From Histoplasma ohiense (taxonomy: Eukaryota; Ascomycota; Eurotiomycetes; Onygenales; Ajellomycetaceae), in NCBI GenBank assembly GCA_017607445.1, contig JAEVHH010000003.1, positions 2,666,001 through 2,730,000 on the forward strand: 64,000 nt of DNA, in the 5' to 3' direction. This document shows positions 48,223 through 58,921 of this stretch, one piece after another. A model generated the notes under the pieces. That model had not been told where the DNA came from and ran no database searches. It saw only the letters and a program-made list of their open reading frames with translations. Numbering within the stretch: the first letter of the stretch is position 1; every line of letters begins with the position of its first letter. Position numbers and translations under genes: made by a program.

Positions 48223-48503
48223 GCTTCAATTTTAGTCTGAAAGCTCCACTCACAACTGACAATGAGCAGGAGAAGCACTATCCTCATACAGTTCACAAGA
48301 CATATGAAGATTATCAAGCATTGTCTAAAAAGAGGCGCAGATGGAGAGAGACTCTCTTCAGAAAGAGTGTGGAGTACAGTGATAAATGCAGTGCTGATGT
48401 CTATGTCATCATCTACATGAACAATCAATACCTCACTCTATACACAAATGGAAATCTGCCACCATCAGTGGAGCAAACTGTACAACTCTTGGATTCAGTT
48501 TAA
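48219..48503 (+). CDS. MADS-like domain protein, copy B
   Basis: ATG 48219 overlaps the TGA of copy A (ATGA). The 94-residue product starts MSFNFSLKAPLTTDNEQEK. Its domain reads KKRRRWRETLFRKSVEYSDK, then CSADVYVIIYMNNQYLTLY and LPPSVEQTV, close to copy A. There is no premature stop. Copies A and B may be two domains of one ancestral gene that have lost a common frame. The frame is open further up to 48192, so the start is not sure. Confidence 0.5.
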   Translation: MSFNFSLKAPLTTDNEQEKHYPHTVHKTYEDYQALSKKRRRWRETLFRKSVEYSDKCSADVYVIIYMNNQYLTLYTNGNLPPSVEQTVQLLDSV

Positions 48504-48717
48504 ATGCTTTTATTGACCTACCACAGGTGTATCACTACCCCCTCCCAATTTACAAGACATCTGATAATTATCGACAACAGATTAGATGACAGCCTGCAAC
48601 TTTTTGCAGTCCAGAAAGAAAAGTTGCCCATTCTTGAAGGCTTTATGACACATGCTCAAATACCTAGTTTTAGAACAAATTTACTTACATTTTCACTCCT
48701 TATAGAATAGTCTTAAT

Positions 48718-49340
48718 TATTAGAAAAGAGGAGCACCCTGCTACTGACTTAGGAGCTACTGCCAAAAAGGTGTGACTGTCAGGAAGGAGTCTAGCAAGAA
48801 ATTAAATATATAAAAGACCACAAATTTCAACGATCTAGAAAACATAAGTTGAAAGTTCCAGAAATGAAGCCACCTGAATGCCCAGAATATGGCCTTTCAT
48901 GGCTCTTCTACGTTGCAGGTATAGTTTCCGCCTCTACTGTCCACTAGGCCGACCTCTGACCCCTTGATCTCACGAGTTCGAGTTGTCCGGGTACTCAGGA
49001 TAAAAGTGTAGCGTCGGATGGTTTGCAGAGCTGGGGTGGTCTTTGTGAGGAGAAAAGGGAAGATGAAGCGATGGAAGCAAAGTGAGAGCTACTTAATATC
49101 GACTATACCAATCGGTTTAATTTTGTCGTTTTCTACGTGCCTTGCTTGAGAGCCAGAGAAATTCTGATGCATAATCCGATGCACTTCCGGTTTGTTCAAG
49201 GCGCTGATTTGAATGACGGCCCAACGAGCTATCTGACATAATTGAAATATATCTCTAAATCACTGATGTCTTCAAATAGCACCGTCTGGCATCATGATTG
49301 CACAGGCAAATGAAATTATGTTTATGACACAAAGAGCGGG
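48718..49340. other. Intergenic; repeat tail and T-arm-like words
   Basis: 48805-48890 is the second good copy of the tail repeat seen at 47397. Near 48975 GATCTCACGAGTTCGAGT recalls a tRNA T-arm or Pol III B box, but no cloverleaf forms. I see no gene. Confidence 0.35.
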
Positions 49341-49412
49341 TCCACCAATCATAGCCAGGTCCCGACCAGACAGCATTTGGATTCAAGTTTTCCCCCCATT
49401 TTAAACCATGGC

Positions 49413-50231
49413 TCATGTGATAATGCCCTGCCGCTGCAGGGCTCGAACAAGGAATCCAAAAAGGACCATTCGAAAAGTGTGACCTGGTTGGCTGCTGTTG
49501 CCTTCTTCAAACCAGATGCCATTTGCGAGTACAGGATTCTGGAGATGCTCAGCCATACCATAGAAGTTGAATATAAACATTTTGCCCCAATCGAAGATGG
49601 CGACGTCCGAGGCTCCGGTGTTCTGAGCATATTTCCTAGCTTGCTTTGACAGCCATACAGCATTGTTCGTGAAATGCGTGTAGTGTGGGTGTGCGCCGTA
49701 GGCTGAGTCCACCATTGCTTTCGCATTGTTTTGGTCCGATACCGCGTCTTTGAAATCGCTCCAACGTAGCACTTGAGTGTTTTTGAATTCTAACACCGCA
49801 ATATTGGTCCATCCACTGCCATTCCAGTATATCCATCTGAGGTCCGTTCGACATCCACCGCCTTCACGCGCCTCGCCTCTGCAGAAAAGACGACCAGAAG
49901 AAGGTACCAATCGGCTAGTTGCGACATTAATAGGGTGGAGGAGGTACTGGATAGAAGCACGAATGACATCTGACTCTGTATGAAGTAAATGGCTCTTTTC
50001 CACCTGAGGCATTCGCTCCAGAAGAGAAGATGCATTGGTGGGAAGCCGATTTCCCGCAACCTGGAGAAGGATGCTTGCGCTCTCTAGTATGAAAGCTTTG
50101 GGAGCATCCATGGCAACTGTTGATTGAGCAGACGCCTGGATCTGGCGGTAAGTTGCATTGTTTGGGAGAGGTGAAACAGAGAGACTTGGAAGAGGTTCCC
50201 AGAAGGATTCAAACACAGTTTGATGCGGCAT
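49413..50231 (-). CDS. PD-(D/E)XK nuclease-like protein, intact
   Basis: A single ORF of 272 codons starts at ATG 50231 and ends at TGA 49413. Residues GCRTDLRW (D130) and VLEFKNT (E148, K150), with an upstream acidic residue in TESDVIRASIQYL (about 86), make the D...ExK pattern of the PD-(D/E)XK superfamily. The strand-turn-strand spacing, D-x17-ExK, is typical. A later QARKYAQNT helix (about 197) fits the fold. Fungal members of this kind are common, lineage-specific and of unknown role. It faces the kinase-like gene at 50562 across a 330-bp gap that could be a two-way promoter. CpG is kept and there is no sign of decay. Confidence 0.6.
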   Translation of the reverse strand: MPHQTVFESFWEPLPSLSVSPLPNNATYRQIQASAQSTVAMDAPKAFILESASILLQVAGNRLPTNASSLLERMPQVEKSHLLHTESDVIRASIQYLLHPINVATSRLVPSSGRLFCRGEAREGGGCRTDLRWIYWNGSGWTNIAVLEFKNTQVLRWSDFKDAVSDQNNAKAMVDSAYGAHPHYTHFTNNAVWLSKQARKYAQNTGASDVAIFDWGKMFIFNFYGMAEHLQNPVLANGIWFEEGNSSQPGHTFRMVLFGFLVRALQRQGIIT

Positions 50232-50561
50232 CCTGTGTGCTTATCAGGTAACCTCCACAGTGCAAAATGACAGTAAGACTAAAGGGAGGCATATCCTAAT
50301 AAGGAGCTAGGAAGGAAATATGTGATTCAAGAATCTCCAAAGCATTTGCCTGCCTAAATTCCCCCGCCCCCAACCCCTCATGTGTTGTACCACATGAGAC
50401 CAGAGCTAGGCGCTAACTCTCTCCACGCTAACAATCTTCCCTACCTTTGTCTAGTGCCTAATCCGGTTAGTCTAGGACTAGTGGGGCTGAAATACGTTTT
50501 ATTTAAGTGCGACCTGTTCACTTCAGACCTTCTAATTGTCCAATTTTCCAATCTTGCAGCC
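50232..50561. promoter_or_regulatory. Probable bidirectional promoter of the nuclease/kinase pair
   Basis: A gap of 330 bp separates the two divergent start codons. It contains C-rich runs (CCCCCGCCCCCAACCCC near 50360) on the kinase side. No clear TATA box is seen. The call rests on position. Confidence 0.4.
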
Positions 50562-51632
50562 ATGACTTATCAACTGAGTGCTTCCTACTGTGCTAGATAC
50601 AACCAGTCCAAGCCACCATTACCTTACTTTCTCGGGCAAGAGTTTCGCATCCACCCTCATACTCCTCCTTCTCCCGCAACAGGTGAGGTCGTCCTATCTT
50701 ATGAGGGGCATCGGGAAAGAGAAACTACGCATCCTGTGGATCGTTGCATACTTCATCCTCCATTGCCTGGATTGACTGGAAAGGGCACTATTCGACTAAA
50801 GGTTGTTGGACATGTTAGAATAGGGGATCAACACAGTGCTCAACTTGTTACCGTCCACTTGGTCGATAAGACTCTAGATATATCAGACTCGATACCAACT
50901 GATAAGTATCTAGTCGCTAAGCTCTACGATCCCCTTTACTTTGACCATGAACAAGATGATGTGGATCCTTTTCGCTATACGGACCTAGCATACTCTCATG
51001 AAACCGCAGCCTACCGACTACTTTATCCGCTTGAAGGAACTGTCATTCCAAGATATTATGGGTCCTTTACACTTGAACTGCCAATTCCGAATAAAAGAAT
51101 TTCACGATCTATTCGGTTAATCCTTATCGAAAAAGTACCCGGGATCTCAATGCAGCATCTCAATCCAACCAACTATACGCGGTCAGAGCGTCAAGATATT
51201 TTGAAGGCAATTGTCGATGCAGAATCTATGCTGTATGCTCATGATATATTACATAGAGATATACACCCGAGGAATGTTCTTGTGCTGGATAGCGCTCTTC
51301 GGCGTGTGGTACTCATTGACTTTGGATATTGCGGGATTGGTCGAACTCCTTCGAACAGCCCTGCCGAGTGGAAAGCAAAACACCTTCCTGGTGTTCCCAT
51401 ATCTCCTTTGCTGCGCTGGGATCAGGGTTGGGGCCGTCATGCGAATTTTCATGAATGGATTGACTGGGACTGGCAAACTTGGCTTGAGCACTGTTATGAA
51501 TTCACAAGAGCATCCATAACGGAACACATGCGGTCAATTTGGCTGCCAAAAGTACCGCGTATATCAACGCCTCCACGTTCGTCCGCATCTTCAGTGTGTT
51601 TCCCCGCACCTTTACCGTTCTCCAGTTCCTAG
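50562..51632 (+). CDS. Protein-kinase-like protein (fungal accessory family), intact
   Basis: I chose ATG 50562 (MTYQLSASYC), giving 356 residues; the open frame runs further up only from a non-ATG codon. Kinase features in order: beta-3 lysine in YLVAKLYDP (K120), an alpha-C glutamate in SHETAAY (E147), catalytic loop HRDIHPRN (231-238), and DFG (253-255). All key residues are present, so it may be active. The glycine-rich loop is poorly conserved. Such proteins are expanded and strain-variable in many ascomycetes. It is divergent to the nuclease-like gene at 49413. Confidence 0.72.
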   Translation: MTYQLSASYCARYNQSKPPLPYFLGQEFRIHPHTPPSPATGEVVLSYEGHRERETTHPVDRCILHPPLPGLTGKGTIRLKVVGHVRIGDQHSAQLVTVHLVDKTLDISDSIPTDKYLVAKLYDPLYFDHEQDDVDPFRYTDLAYSHETAAYRLLYPLEGTVIPRYYGSFTLELPIPNKRISRSIRLILIEKVPGISMQHLNPTNYTRSERQDILKAIVDAESMLYAHDILHRDIHPRNVLVLDSALRRVVLIDFGYCGIGRTPSNSPAEWKAKHLPGVPISPLLRWDQGWGRHANFHEWIDWDWQTWLEHCYEFTRASITEHMRSIWLPKVPRISTPPRSSASSVCFPAPLPFSSS

Positions 51633-51639
51633 AATTCCG

Positions 51640-52330
51640 ATGTGCCCTTTTTTATCAACTAAAACAAGAAAAACAAATAAGCAGATGGCTGTGGTTTTGG
51701 ACTTGTATATCGATGCATGCGTTTTGCCCAACTTTCTATGGTTTATGTGATATTATTTTTAACAAAATATGTGAAGAGGGAGGCCCAGTGGTGCCACCTT
51801 CATTTTTGGATTGGAAGATGTGAAGCTGGATATTCAGGGCGCGTCCTGGAACTGCGTGGCCCCTTGCCCCCAACTCCCCAACTCTTGCCAATATTTCGAC
51901 ATGGTGTGACCAGTTATATTTTTCTCCGGATTGAAGACTACTAACTAGTCAACCTTGAGAGTATCACGGGCGGCTAATTGCAGTTCGCTTTCTTTAGGGG
52001 GTCTCCATACTGGCCAATATGTTTTTCTGGCTCTCAGTGCCGCTCTCTCTTCTGAAAAAAACTTGCAGAGCCTCCCTGTTCTAATTTTACTATTCAATGG
52101 GTGTTGAGGGCGCCAATTTCTCCCTTACTCTAAGCTCTCTCACTTCTCATCCTCGCCACCAACAATGTCATGATATAAAGGGTGCTCATTTTCTGCCAGA
52201 GATGAGCTTCTTTAGATACAGAAACAACACACTCGATATTCAGATTTCTAGTTTCTTAGACTTCAACTTTCCTCTTTTCCAGCAACCACTTTTGCATCTT
52301 CATTGCCTTCCAATTCTATCTTCCTTTTAC
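51640..52330. other. Intergenic, no gene recognised
   Basis: The stretch keeps CpG and has several short ORFs, none with a recognisable domain. It probably holds the 3' end of the kinase-like gene and the leader of the next gene. Confidence 0.4.
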
Positions 52331-52345
52331 CGCCGACTGCTGAGA

Positions 52346-53168
52346 GTGCTCCCTTTCGCTCAACGGTGTCGTCGATCACACTGTAGCTGAAGCCAAAAAA
52401 AATACCGACTCCATCACAGCTACATCAGAGCAGCTTGAGAATGCCCTCAAACAAGCCAATTCTGAATTTGGCAGGTGCTGGGCAATGCTGATTCATGGGT
52501 GCAACTTTCAATTTTTCAAGTATCACATTTACCTGCCTGTGGATGAACAGCTTATCCCATGGGGTCCTCCGAATCAACCATCACAGAATTTGTTCCATGG
52601 TCGAAATGATAACATAACTATTGATTGAATGCTGCATCATATGGGACAAAACAACACTCCACCAGCATGCTAGTGGCTGCTCACACTGCCATGGAGATAT
52701 CACAAAGATTGGTATAAGAGGCTTGTTGAAGCAACATTGGTGAAGGGGTATTGGAGGCAGATGACTTTGTATTTACTTGTTTGCTAGTAGCTGATTATGC
52801 ATATTCAAGAATATCTCATCTCAGGGGAATATCATGAATCATTCAACCTGTATGCTACACCAGCAAATGCATCATTAAAGTGAATTGCAAAATTAATCAA
52901 GTGAGGTGGAATGGGGGCAAGGTTTACAAGCAACTGCAGTTCTGAGCAAAGATGAGAAGACTTCCAGAACTGAATGCGGAGTACCTTGAAAGAATCAGCA
53001 ACTGAAACTTCACAGTCTTCATCAGAAAATCATCAGACTATGTGATTGATGTCTCCAGAAATGAGTTCTGTGCAAAGCTTGCCATTTTTGCAATCAAAAC
53101 AAATAATCTGAGAATCTGTCTGCGGTTCAGATCTCACACCAGCACATTCAGTGTGTCCACAGGCGTAA
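52346..53168 (+). pseudogene. Hypothetical protein gene, decayed
   Basis: One frame runs from about 52346 to TAA 53166-53168. It reads LENALKQANSEFGRCWAML, then YHIYLPVDEQLIPWGPPNQP, then YHKDWYKRLVEATLVKGYW, and ends near AHSVCPQA. Several TGA codons stand where Trp fits (for example before GGMGARF). The start is uncertain and an upstream exon is possible. I do not recognise the family. Confidence 0.5.
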
Positions 53169-53797
53169 CAGAACGGGCAATAGACTGGAGGGCAGCTAAA
53201 CAAGGGGATATACAGAATAACTGTCAAACTGGGAGAATGATTGAGGAGCATGTTGAATGAAGAAGGGTGGGAACCAGTAAGTTGTGTAAAAAGAACTTCA
53301 AGAGCAATGTGGAGACCATGTGATGGGGCTTGCTGAGGGTAGTGAATCAATTGAGACCTAATCGTGCCAAGTGCACTCACTACCTTAGTGAGTGTGCCTG
53401 TAAAGAAATTATCACGGCTTTGTTCCTTTGCCCCTCTGTAGGAACTGTTAAGAACTTTTATATGCCAGTTTACGGCTGTTGGCAATTTGTGAACCAAAAA
53501 GCCTTCATCGGAATGTAACATGTTGACAGACTGAAATTCCTTACAGCAGCACAAAAGGTTCGTAAAAATAATAATCCGAAAGCGACCTGGAAAGGAAAAT
53601 TCAATAATCCGACATGACTCCCGCCCTTCGTTCTCAGAACCCTCCAACAGTTCCTCAAATTCTACCCCGCCAGGCATTATCTCACAGGTGCTTCTCCTGC
53701 CCCACCTTACCACGACTTTGTACGAGAACAGCAGATAATTCACACTAATCGCCTGTGTCCTCAGCATCTGTGTGACCCAAAATGGGAATACCTGAGA

Positions 53798-54710
53798 ATG
53801 AGCTTAAAAAAGCTCTATCAAGGCAAGACCGATTCTCTAATCTGCCAGAAATCCTCACTGATAGTCTTCTCTAGTATTCTCGACACCGGTCACTTTTCAG
53901 ATCTCACCATTATTTCAATGACTCGGAGTTATGACGTGCATCGATGCATCATTTGCCCCCGATCGGATTTCTTCCAAACAGCTTGTGGGAAAAACTTTAA
54001 AGTGTGTAATATCTGACAAACTTGGTGGCTACAAAGGTTAATCCACGAAGGAAGCGGAAACTAGGGAAATATATCTCAATGATGATAACCCTTTCTACAT
54101 CGAGAGAATGGTGCATTATTTCTACAAGCTTGACTACAATGTTGATGATTGCTCGCTATGTTCTGCCAACAACATTGCCCAAGAATATACCGAAGCCGCT
54201 GTATCGGTGGCCGAAGAGCCATCTCCTTCGATCGATTACGAAGCTGCTACGCCCGAACCCGGAAAACAAAACACGTCAATCGATAAATACCACCCTGTAT
54301 CAGACCTTGGAGAGAACCCGAGAGGTGCTATAGAGGATTCTCCAGCGTTATTCCATGCTCAAATGTACGCCATTGGTGAAAAATTCGGGATATCGGGACT
54401 AAAAAGCCTCGCGAAAGAGAAACTAGAAGGTGATATTGATCATATCTGGTGTGGTAGAACATTCTATCTTGTCGTCCAGGTTATATATGGAACAACATAC
54501 TCTGGTGATCGCGGCTTGAGAGATGTGATAGTAAGGTTTGCGGATCAGAATATCACGGCTCTGAAAATTCGGCCAGAGTTTGAGGAGACACTGGAGGATT
54601 TCCCTTCCTTCACTCGGGATCTACTGTGGCGGATGATAGGAGAGGATCGGCAAAAGGAGAGAGAGAGGTTAATAGTAGATACCGCCCCTGATTACCACAA
54701 GACTACCTAG
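53798..54710 (+). CDS. BTB/POZ domain protein, intact, two exons
   Basis: Exon 1 (53798-54001) contains the BTB start: TGHFSDLTII ... YDVHRCIICPRSDFFQTACG. A 49-bp intron (54002-54050, GTGTGT...GAAG) keeps phase. Exon 2 continues NDDNPFYIERMVHYFYKLDY, then an acidic linker, then a C-terminal helical part (FHAQMYAIGEKFGISGLKSL). The product would be 287 residues. BTB domains mediate protein pairing, often with Cullin-3 ligases; many fungal BTB-only proteins have no known role. CpG is kept. Confidence 0.82.
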
Positions 54711-56742
54711 TAGGTGGCGGGACTTTATAAACAGGCTTTCTTGTTGAATGATGTATTCGGCTAACATCGGGGATGGATCAGCACGCTGCCTACTTTCTGT
54801 CGCGAGAGACGGCCCAGAAGAGGAAGAAATTATTGCATTGACTGCAAAAGGTCCTTCATCGATCGACAGGCCCTTCGCCAGCATGACGCAGATTATCATT
54901 CCTACTGCACGGATTGTAGGAAATCTTTTCCTTCAGTCAACAAAGCCCGGAGACATCGCTCCCAAAACCACTGAGTGCAGGGAATAGCTGCGAGCAAGTG
55001 GTGCGGAGAAGTTGATTTCTTGGACCTCTCTGTGCAGTTTGTGCCACTTCGATCTTTCCCCCATTCCTTCACTGTTGTCACGCCCTCGGTGTTAATTGTT
55101 TTATTCCTTTTGGATTTTCTAATGACATGGCAAAACCGTGGCCTGTGATTCAGAATCGTGGGCTGGCGTTTCAAGCGCCGCAACATATTTTTCTATTTGT
55201 TCCAGCGACACAGGATGCAGCCATCTAGTGCTTCTATTTAAGAAGTTAAGGACCACAAAATTCTGCCCGAATGTAGTACATTTCTGCATTCTTCCACTAT
55301 TTAAACAATAGTCGCCATAGCAATCTCTCTACATGCACGTTCCTAATGTCGTCGCCACCGCTTTCCACAGTTTTCCTGGCCCGCAGCCCAAGCGGGTTGC
55401 ATGGTTCTCTTGGATTGTGGCTCGGTCTAATATCACTGTGTCGGTTAACGAACTTCAATTTAGGCCTGGATTGCAACTGTACCTCGGATGCGGGAGCGGG
55501 CCTCCAATGAGTGGCTTTCCGAAGCCACACGACATGGGTGCGGTGCTGAGTTGCAACGTTTTCTTAACGGCCCAGTTTTCTATTCAATAAGTTTAATTTT
55601 ACATGCTCTGCTACCTCCTATACAAGCCCATACACGATATGAATTGTTCTCTGATGTTCTTCATAGCCTGTTGCTGTTCACCTCGTAAACCGTTCTGGGT
55701 GGTTCACTGTAGAGAGTTGCGCTTTAGTCCTGCGGTATGGGTTTGGCTATGTAGGGCACACTAAATCACATGATTTGATTGTCCAGAAATGATGTAATGC
55801 AAGAGATCGGTGTTTAGTTGCTGCCCTTTGTCCATGTCATCATCAGGAAGGTGGCCCACGACCAAAACTATAGTTCTCTATGGGAGTTAGGGAATTGGGA
55901 GAATGCTGATCAAGTGGCGGGAAGTAAGCCCTTCCGGAGTGCCAGAATGCTGTGTGAACAGGCAACAAAGCTAGAATCTCTCTAAATCCACTCCGAATCC
56001 AATTTGAGGCCAATTCAGAAAGGGCCAATTTTGTATTAATTATCCTGTGCCATTAACTTCTATTTACCATGTTATGCTGATACAGTTCAGCAGACAATGA
56101 CATTGTCAAAGAGATGCGTTGGGTGACTGAGGCTGTCGCTCCTGGAATATTGCTTGACATGCCGGCAGTGGATGTGATATCTGAAATGTTATCTCTGCCT
56201 TTGATACACGGTTCTGGTCTCCACAGGGCCAATGCGCCGCGTTAATTGCTTGAACAAGAGAACATGTAAATATTGATGGAGGGATGAGGGTTTACTACTC
56301 GGCTGCTTGAGATGGATTTCTACCACCAACATGACTCCGTCAGCTGGTGACGCGGACAAGATTTGAAATCAGGAGATCTGAAATCGGGAGATTTGAAATC
56401 GGGATATGGAACTTGTGAAATCCCGCCATTGATTTTTTCGGCTCGCGGCCTCCCGGCGCAATTTTTAACCCCTTGTGGGATGGTTGAAGCTTCTATTAGG
56501 AGGAGCTAGCCAGGTTAGTATTGTATTACAGGACATAGGAGATCGCTACAGCAGGGCAACGCCACTAAGGCGGACGCCGCTACACCCTTGGACACCTAAC
56601 CTCTGTACATGACACTGCTGAAGCAGGCCTCAACTTCTTATAGATGAGCCGAGCTGCCTCTCAGACACCCGCACAAAGGATTCACATTTTTAGAGTCTTG
56701 TAAAAAGACAGAGCAGCGTGACAAGCCAAACTCCACCATACC
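54711..56742. other. Intergenic, no convincing gene
   Basis: Short ORFs (for example 55333-55590 on the plus strand) have no recognisable domain. CpG content is normal. TATTTACCA with its flank at about 56057 resembles 47247, and a small 15-bp tandem repeat lies at 56360-56404. Confidence 0.4.
56360..56404. repeat. 15-bp tandem repeat, three copies
   Basis: The unit GATYTGAAATCRGGA is repeated three times, followed by a partial copy. Confidence 0.8.
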
Positions 56743-57960
56743 ATGCAAGTTGCCATCATGAGTGCTGGTGCTCTCGGGCATCATATTCTATGTGCAATTC
56801 TCACAGAAGGGAAACATTCTGTGACCATCTTGACAAGAGAAGAGCCTGTCAGTAACTTTTTCTGAATGAAAAATGTCTATTTCTCTCTAAGTTGCAAGAC
56901 CTCTCTAGACAGACTACTTCATGTCCTCAGTGCTCTAGTTATTGTAGCAGCTGCTATATAATGTCACTGACAGTTCATATATCAGCACTCTATCAACCCA
57001 CACATCACATGGTGTAAAGTTGACTATAGCAACAAGTTCTCACTGGAGGTGGCACTCCATGATATCAATACATGTATATCAACTGCAGCAGACTTCAGTG
57101 ATCAAACATTTGCAGAGAGTCAGATAAGATTGATCAATGCATATATTGCAGTAGATGTTCACCAGTTCATATCATCAGAGTTTGAGTTCAATCCACACAT
57201 CCACAAAGATCACTACTCTTCTTTGATTGCAAAACAGAAAGTACTATCCCATCTTATCACACTGACAGTTTGAGAGAAGATTCAATGCACTCTATTTACA
57301 CAGAGAGTCTTCTATGATTATTACTTGTCAATGACTGAGAATGGAAAGAGACATGAGAGTAGCAAATTGCTGGTGCTGATTGAGTTTGATATAATGATTG
57401 ATCTGAGGAACTGTCGCGCGGAACTTGTGGATGAAATGGAAGAGAAGAGAATATAGCTCACAGTGATTGATGATGTTGAAAAGTTTATGGCCAAGACTTT
57501 GAAGCTGAAGAAGTGACTGAATCAGTTTACAATGTCTGAGGAGAATCTTACTTGCAAGGAACTTATTGAGATTTGTGAGAAAGTGAGAGATATGTATGAA
57601 AGGTTTGAATTGTGAGAATTCTGAATCCTTGAGCCCACCACCTTGTGAGGAGAAGTTATTACTATGTATCACATATTCACAAAAATCAAATTAGAAAAAT
57701 CATTCAAAATCAAACAGATATCAGTTGCAGATATGGAAAGCAAAATAGAAGAGGCAGAGAAAGTGAATGATATGCTCAGAACATTCATCTGAACAACACC
57801 CCTTTGTATTCTCAAGAGAGACTTTTGGTGGGACGACAAAACTACACAGAGAGTAGATATCAAAACCATTTTTCCAGATGAGAAATTTGAATCCCTGAAA
57901 GGATTTTTGTCAAAATGATGGTGATTTGATTCAATGTTGTGTTGCACAGCTTTGAGTCAT
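56743..57960 (+). pseudogene. NmrA-like NAD(P)-binding reductase, decayed
   Basis: ATG 56743 starts MQVAIMSAGALGHHILCAIL, a Rossmann fold opening (GxxGxxG altered), then KHSVTILTREEP. A probable intron follows near 56850. Later pieces read CISTAADFSDQTFAESQIRL (about 57063-57122), HQFISSEFEFNPHI, then VIDDVEKFMAKTLKL (about 57463-57507) and FTMSEENLTCKELIEICEKV. These fit the NmrA / isoflavone-reductase-like family. UGA stops occur near 57270, 57513, 57614 and 57790, plus a TAG near 57457. Flanking DNA on both sides keeps CpG, whereas the gene body does not. Confidence 0.65.
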
Positions 57961-58680
57961 ATTGTTCAGTGATTCTTCACTTTGATGAATCACAGTCTTC
58001 CGCCTGATGCTAAGGATTTGGGCTAGTCACAGTATGTCAATCGAATTATTTAACAAAGGTAGTAGAATAGATTATAAAAGATGCATATTCAAATGTCTAA
58101 TTTAGAGCCATTCACTAAGCTGTGAATTGTGACCATTGTTTTACTTTTGATTTAACTAAGCTTCCATGAATTATTGACCTTGCCAAAGAGGAACAAAACA
58201 CGCATGTACAACAGAAAATTGAACAAGACATATTCCTCATACCATTCGTACAGAAGGGCAACAATGGAGTATCATTAGGCCTTTATCCAGTGCAAAGATG
58301 GGACGGGAACAAGTTGAATCAATTACAGTGACAGGTTGTAGCTAAACTGTAAACCGCGCCTAGGGGAAGGAAGGGAAGGACTTATGTTGGAACGCCACAA
58401 GACCCAAAACCTTATATAATCCTATTATTAAAGCGTACGATGATGCGATAGCTCTGATTAAACCTGATAGGATTAATGATTGCTCTTTTCTGGAAAATAA
58501 GTATCATTTATATTAGCCTGCTCAATGCACACGGTTTAACGTGTCCAGTTATTTCTCTAATTAGGTCCACTCCAATTCCTAGGCAGCTTACTAAATCCAT
58601 GATCTACTTTAAGGGTGAAATATTGTGGGAGGATAACGTTGTTGTCATTACTAAACTAACTACGCGAGAGCAACACAATA
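57961..58680. other. Intergenic, no gene recognised
   Basis: CpG returns after about 58200. No ORF with a domain is visible. GAAGGAAGGGAAGG is a short purine tract near 58366. Confidence 0.4.
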
Positions 58681-58916
58681 TGTTGGGGGGCACGTGATAG
58701 GGTAGCCGTAGTACCCACTAACACCCCCCCGTGCTACGGCGCCGCCAAAGCTCTGCCGCCCGGGGACCCCCCCTCGCTCAATTCTTCTAAAAACGCAATA
58801 ATAATTAAATACAAGAATCGGACCCTGATTTCCTCTTTGGGAATAGGTGCCTGTATGGCAATTACTGTAAAAAACAGAATAATATAAGCAAAATCTGTAA
58901 TCTCTCATATCATCAT
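58681..58916 (-). repeat. Presumed 3' LTR of C2, CpG-rich with a hairpin
   Basis: The segment begins TGTTGGGG. GCCGTAGTAC (58705-58714) and GTGCTACGGC (58731-58740) form a 10-bp inverted repeat with one mismatch. The inner boundary is placed just before the RNase H stop and may be off by several bases. It keeps many CpG sites. Confidence 0.5.
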
Positions 58917-58921
58917 TACTT

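Noticed and set aside
48970..49005. Possible tRNA gene or SINE head (GATCTCACGAGTTCGAGT).
   Set aside because: No acceptor, D-arm or anticodon stem can be formed around it, and there is no A box at a fitting distance.
53033..53767. A 244-codon minus-strand ORF with several Cys residues.
   Set aside because: Its right part overlaps the plus-strand decayed gene ending at 53168, its sequence has no recognisable domain, and composition fits a chance open frame.
55333..55590. An 85-codon plus-strand ORF with a possible start.
   Set aside because: There is no domain, no splice sites and no conservation that can be judged from one copy.
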